In this document: piece after piece, positions 58,940-64,000 of the stretch
Numbering within the stretch: the first letter of the stretch is position 1
How the letters are laid out: each line of letters opens with the position of its first letter
Assembly (NCBI GenBank): GCA_037074705.1
Contig: CM073590.1
Coordinates: 90,078,947-90,142,946, forward strand
From: Zhengitettix transpicula
Lineage: Eukaryota > Arthropoda > Insecta > Orthoptera > Tetrigidae
Length of the DNA stretch: 64,000 nt
Direction of reading: 5' to 3'
Made by a program: the position numbers and the translations under genes
Notes under the pieces: generated by a model
What the model was told of the DNA's origin: nothing
Databases searched by the model: none
The model's input: only the letters and a program-made list of their open reading frames with translations

Positions 58940-59750
58940 TCTTTTTCTGACTACAAAAATCAATTGTTTAGAATTTATCTCAAATAGTCAGAATATGTCA
59001 TTAAGGAATGTGGTTCTTCTTTACTTGAAGGATTTTTTATGTAAATTTACCACATGGTTATATGAATCAGAAATATTATTGATTTCAGGTACAGTAATAA
59101 TTCTGAATTATACATATGCCAGATAAATACATTTAGTTTTTTAAAAAAGGAACTTCGCAAAGCAGCTTCTACTTACATATTACTGTTGGATTCAGATCTG
59201 CATTATTAAAAAAAAATGGTAAAAATTAATTCTTTAAATTACTTTTTACGTTAAATTTCATAATTTATAATTATTTAATGCTCATGGAACAACCACTTTT
59301 GGGCTCCAATTACCTACATTTTTTTAACAAAAGCACACCAAGTATTTATTTTAGTTTCTTTAACGGTTCACTATCTAACCAACACTTCTGATAATATTTG
59401 AAGGAATATGTAAATTTTACTTTACCTGAGATACTATAAATTTTAAGGAAATTTGAGTGGAAGTTGTCAGATTTCAAAACTTGTGCGTTTATCACAAAAT
59501 ATTAAAACTACAATTAAAAACAGTCAGATAGATCATGAACGAGTTAAGTCGACTTTCGGAATGGATGATTGTTGTTCCTGTTGCAAAAACCGTGAATCAC
59601 TTCCATTTGACAAGATTCGTTTGACATTTTATTTTTATTTTGGTCCAAGTACTAGTAAAACATCTAGCGCTCAAATGACCGCTAGGTACGGTATTTTTTT
59701 TTGAAACGGGAATTCTATGTTGAATTATAATTCAGACGAACAGAAGAATA
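58940..59750. other. No gene recognised
   Basis: AT-rich sequence. An 83-codon frame at 59453-59704 has a CCSCC cluster but no recognised domain. Confidence 0.45.
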
Positions 59751-59754
59751 GGTT

Positions 59755-59850
59755 TAAAACAAAGCTCAGGACTACAGCACCTGCGTACTAAGAGGGACTC
59801 ACGATTAGATTCCCGGTCCGGTCGAGATTTTCCCATTATGATCCTGAAGT
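59755..59850 (+). mobile_element. Possible tRNA-derived SINE fragment
   Basis: CAGCACCTGCGTACTAAGAG followed by GATTAGATTCCCGGTCCGG resembles the A-box-to-B-box arrangement of tRNA-type SINEs, with GATTAGATTCCC as a decayed GGTTCGANTCC. A single copy with a weak match. Confidence 0.25.
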
Positions 59851-60019
59851 TCAATTATTCGTTGTAATTTCTATGATTCAAATTTTTTTAAATAACTTTT
59901 CTCGGTCGTAAGGGATCGGCAGGCAGTATACTAGAATATTAAGCTGATTCTATTCAACTCGCCGCCGTTTCAGGGGTTGAGTCCATATCTAACAGAAGAC
60001 TTGTTCATTACAGGGATCA

Positions 60020-60588
60020 GGTCTGCGAGGGAAGTTCTCTCGCAGGCAGAACCTTGTAGCAGAGATACGAAGGGGCTACCTTTGGGGATACCCTCATGTA
60101 GCCTATTACCCTAAAAAAAAAACGGATGCCTTTTCCTCTCCGTTTTTGAACTAAGGTTCCCACAAGCCGAGGTAACTCGGCCTGTTCTGAGAGGTGTATG
60201 TTCCGGGGTCACAGACCTTGGGCATACGGTAAGAGTTGTCCTCTATTCCCATTGGAATAGTCAGCCAGCTGCCTCCTAAACTGGTCGAGGCACGGAGAAG
60301 GGAATGCTGCGTCCCCACAGAAAACTCCTCTCCCGCTATCGGAAGGGCGTCGGACAAGTACCCAATGCCCGACCTACCTGATGCAGGTTTTTCTAGGGTT
60401 TGTCCTGCATTTCTTTAGGGGAATGCCGGGTAGAATCCTTAAAATATAGCCCGGGGGTCCTAGTTAACCCTTGACTACCTTCCTCTACCCTTCCACATTT
60501 CCCCTTTCAAATCCCTTCCTATGCTATTAAAGGGGAGTTGCCACCATGTGGATTACCCTCATGTAGCCTGTTACCTAAAAAAAAAAAG
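60020..60588 (+). mobile_element. Poly(A) retroposon, copy D (longest)
   Basis: It runs from the hairpin-forming CTGCGAGGGAAGTTCTCTCG (related to CTGCCTGCGAAAG in copy B), through CGGATGCCTTTTCCTCTCC, CAGACCTTGGGCATACGG, CCGACCTACCTGATGCAGG and ATGTGGATTACCCTCATG, to GTAGCCTGTTACC plus 11 A. It is interrupted at 60090-60122 by a short tail-like insertion. No protein frame is recognised. SINE or LINE 3' end. Confidence 0.8.
60090..60122 (+). mobile_element. 33-bp tail fragment inserted inside copy D
   Basis: ACCCTCATGTAGCCTATTAC, CCT and ten A are the last bases of the same family. GGAT flanks both sides (60086-60089 and 60124-60127), and removing it restores GGGGATGCC as in copy B (TAGGGATGCC). 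Confidence 0.65.
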
Positions 60589-60589
60589 T

Positions 60590-62380
60590 CTCGTAACTAT
60601 TATTTCTCTGCTCACATTATCAGTGCACTAGGCCAACTCTCGCCGCAAGATAAATATTCTCACTAATTCACAAGACAGCAGAACTTGCACCTTTCTCTCA
60701 CTGCCCAAAGTTACATACTTCCTTCGGGCTCATCCCTTATGCAAACTGTCTATCAACCATGAACCTCATTTACTTAATTACATATCAACCAAAGCTTTGC
60801 TACCCCAGGGGTCTGGAATCTTCCTGGAAAATTACTGACTTGGCTGCTTCTAAGCCACGTGCCTGTTTGCATTAGACACGCATTTTTTGAAAATACATGA
60901 ATAAAACCCTGTGAATGCGGGAATTTGAATCTCAATGAATATTCTGAATTATAAAGTTTTTAATTTGTTATTCCAATGCCTTTGCTGGATTTTACTTGGG
61001 TTTATAATAGTTATCATCCCTACCACCCTATTCTTCTTGGCGCTACTCACTCTCCATACGTCGTCTACAACGGTTCATTTATTAATCATCCACTCTACGG
61101 TTAATGATATGGACATTTATGTTTTTTTAAACTATAATCATACTATGGCCTTACTTTATGACTTGCATTCCTCCCACGGTCAAGAATATAATTGAAATTT
61201 GGTGGCAACGGTGTGGAATTATTAATCGATTTTGTCGAGTTTTCCATTGTCAAGATGGGTTTAAGTTAAATAGGTTAGGAATAGAGGAACAGATAAAATG
61301 GACGAGATAAGCCAAAAAAGAAAGTACGTAAATAAGAATTGCTAAACCAGAGAGGAAAAACCACGACATCCAAATTAGCAGAACATGATTAGGAAAACGA
61401 CCACTGATTTGATTTCAAATATAATATCTAGGCAATGGAAAACCCGTCAACAATATCTAAAAAATAGTATATTTCTCGCTAGTTCCGAGGTAGAAATTCC
61501 AAGCGATCAGAGGAAGCCGTTAGATGGTAGGATTTCCCTGCTAATCCTTCTATAACAATCGCCATTGTTTCTTGAAACATCAAATTTATACGGAATCGCG
61601 TATAAAAATAATTCTATACAGATTTTACATACTTCGTGGCGTTTTAATATTACAATATGCTGTAGAGATGATTAATAGCATTACAAAATTTTATGCTTGT
61701 ACATATAAAATATTTCTGTACCACGCCTGCAATTCACACAATTAGCAGTGGCACAGGATATAATTGAATGAAAATGTGCAATTCAAACAATTTTCATTGT
61801 GTTTAACTCAACATTCGATATTAACGATCTAATAACAAGCTGACCATTGCAATCAGGTATTTAATACCATGATAAAGCATGCTACAGCGACATCATCATT
61901 CAATAAATGAAATGCAAACGTCAGAGAATTACCATCTAATTTCAATTCTTCCTATAATCTCTTTGAGTTGTTTAAAGTGCTTTTATTCAACATTTAACTA
62001 AACAAGTTTTTAATTTCACTTCTGTCAGGACAGTCCCCGTCACAAAAACTGATCTCCTATTCCCGAACGCTGAACGCAAAACATCCGAAACAATAAATTT
62101 AACATCATATAAGTTCCACACAGTACTAACATAAAGTACTATTATAGCCATCCACATCCTTGCATCATCAGCTTAATTTAGTATCGACAGAACTTACTTC
62201 GTATTTGGACAGTATACAATAAAATTGTTTGAAATGTAAATTTTATAATGCTTTCTAATAAGGTTTGCGTTTAAAAATAATAATGATCCTTATCATTAAG
62301 CGGAGGTTGGCGGACCTGAATCCTTGGTTTATCAACGCCGGAAACGATTATGTGGTTGTGGAAAAGCCTCTCCTGTCAGC
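60590..62380. other. No gene recognised
   Basis: Less AT-rich at first (to about 60900), then AT-rich. The 86-codon frame at 60935-61195 is very hydrophobic (LLFQCLCWILLGFIIVIIP) but has no recognised family. Confidence 0.45.
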
Positions 62381-62382
62381 TA

Positions 62383-62426
62383 ACCTGATCAAGATAACAG
62401 CGATAGTTATCGAAACGTTGTGTTCT
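62383..62426 (+). ncRNA. Hammerhead-like motif
   Basis: CCTGATCA, A, perfect 6-bp hairpin GATAAC-AGCGATA-GTTATC, then GAAACGTTGTG. The CUGANGA box differs from consensus at one position (C for G8) and has the same extra base before stem II as the other copies. No foldback arms were found around it. Confidence 0.35.
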
Positions 62427-62429
62427 TTA

Positions 62430-64000
62430 TGAACTTTAACAACCATTTTTATTATTACTTCTAACAGAAAATATTTACTGAAAGATTTCTGATACACATT
62501 TAATTCGTGCGCACCAATGATCAGATTGTACAATCTGTATATTGCGCAATTATAATTATAATTCGTAACACATGAAAAATGGTTGTTTTTGTGTTTTCAG
62601 TAAATTATTCAATGAAATTCTTTCATATTATAATCAAAATGTGCCAAAAAATTCACGTTACCGCAGCAATAATCAACAGAACGTAAGTCCAAAGTTTTAA
62701 GTCCTACGATAAGCAGGAGTTGGGGTTATTATATTTGACAGAATACAAATGGAATGCTATTCGTCTGTTTTTCTTTTATAATCAAACACTTATAAGCTGA
62801 ATATGAATATTTATTTAAAACAATTTAATTAATGACCCATTTACAGTCTTTCTACTTCTTATTTTAAATTTGATATATCTTTTAGTGAATCGATAATTAC
62901 ATTATGAAATAGCATTTAATCACTAATTTAACATTTAAAAAAAAATTATAGTATAATTATAATAATTCGATTTCTTTTAAATTAATGTTAAATTTAAAAC
63001 ATGATATTTAACAATAACAATATTTCATCCCTGTTTGGAACCTCTTCAGATGTATAATTACAATTAAATTCTGTTGTCTAAATATTTAACTAACAAAGTT
63101 TTAAATACTTGATAGTTAATACAATTATGTTCCAATATAATTTACAGTGTATAACAATTATTATAGGAAAATTTAGATTAATAAATTTCTATTGTATGGT
63201 TTGCACACACGTTGCGGACGTAATGACTGTTATTGACACAGCTGTTAAATGAAGTTTTGAATTACAAGATAACAATGGAAATAAAAATTTATATATTACA
63301 AAAATAAGGAATCATATTTTTTTAAAAAAATTATTTCTTGTTTTTGCCATTAATGGCCGAAACATTAGATATAATATGTGACATTTTGCTTGTCAATATG
63401 GAATAATATATACATTCTTCGTCTAAATAATTACAGTGCGTCAATCGAAAATACGTTTATTTTAAAAAGATATATGAATGGACGCAACTGAATAATTTTG
63501 GACGTTTGTAAGACTTTGTTTCTTAATTTTTTTAGATAACTGAATTTAATTGTAATTGTACACCTGGAGATATCCCAATCAGGAATTAAACCTTGTGTTT
63601 GTTAAATATTATGTTTTTAATTTCGAAAGAAATAATAGAATATTAATTCTTAGATAATCCTTTTATAATTATACAACTGAATTTAAATTTATAACAGTAC
63701 ATATTGTAATGATCAAATGCAATTATTTAATTAAACATTTTATTGCAAAAGATTAATTAATTATTTGAATTCCATAGTTGGTTGATAAATTACTTGCATT
63801 TATTTTTATTTAAAGAGAAAGATTTCAAAATAATTACGATATTATTTAAAACTTTACAAGTCAATTTACTTTTATTCATTTTTAAATGAGATTATTTACA
63901 TTTAAAGTTCTTTTAATTTTATACATTTTACAACTCTTTTGTCCGGGTCATTTATCTGGGCCTTGGAAGTAAAGAAACAACCTTTATATTTACGTTAAAC
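62430..64000. other. No gene recognised
   Basis: AT-rich sequence to the end of the window without recognised features. A GCCATTAATGGC hairpin followed by CGAAACATT near 63345 is noted only. Confidence 0.5.

Noticed and set aside
1..64000. CRISPR arrays, operons, ribosome-binding sites and other bacterial features
   Set aside because: Element types, poly(A) retroposons and base composition are eukaryotic. No direct-repeat/spacer array was seen.

Overview
This window looks like AT-rich intergenic or intronic DNA of an animal, most likely an insect. The mixture of elements (arthropod-style Ty3/gypsy element, RTE-type LINE, mariner, pogo and hAT remnants) points that way, and a cockroach- or termite-like genome is possible but not shown. 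I see no convincing host protein-coding gene and no rRNA or tRNA gene. The readable content is mobile DNA of several ages, much of it nested.

Layout. 0-4.6 kb: three solo-LTR-like copies (S1, S2, S3) of one family, each flanked by ATAT. 5.4 and 7.2 kb: a short dispersed repeat. 8.5-13.6 kb: an apparently intact, very young Ty3/gypsy element (identical 286-bp LTRs, open gag and pol, textbook -1 frameshift signal) inserted into an older ~350-bp pogo/Tigger-like non-autonomous element. 13.7 kb: a 144-bp TIR element. 14.8-17.1 kb: fragments of a poly(A) retroposon family and a decayed LINE reverse transcriptase. 17.4-18.1 kb: solo LTR of a second family (TSD GTAT). 20.4-20.9, 30.9-31.4 and 60.0-60.6 kb: longer copies of the poly(A) retroposon. 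39.6-41.1 kb: a decayed pogo/Tigger-like DDE transposon split by a second solo LTR of the 17.4-kb family (TSD ACTT). 42.9-43.9 and 52.4-53.3 kb: two more ATAT-flanked LTRs (S4, S5). 48.0-48.9 kb: a mariner transposase pseudogene. 50.4-50.8 kb: a hAT transposase remnant. The remaining tens of kilobases are AT-rich sequence with microsatellites and no recognised gene.

The gypsy element is the only unit that appears functional: gag is translated from just after the primer binding site, and pol (protease, RT, RNase H, integrase) is reached by -1 slippage at GGGAAAC followed by a 10-bp hairpin. Everything else appears dead or non-autonomous.

The least ordinary signal is a set of foldback (inverted-repeat) structures at 21.5, 33.9, 36.5 and 58.6 kb, plus isolated sites at 14.2, 31.5, 33.8 and 62.4 kb. 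They share a small motif of the form CUGAnGA-like, one base, a 4-6-bp hairpin, then GAAACG. This resembles the core of a hammerhead ribozyme in the type I strand order. It is best seen at 31498-31576, where a perfect 12-bp outer stem encloses it. Catalytic activity is not shown and many copies carry core changes.
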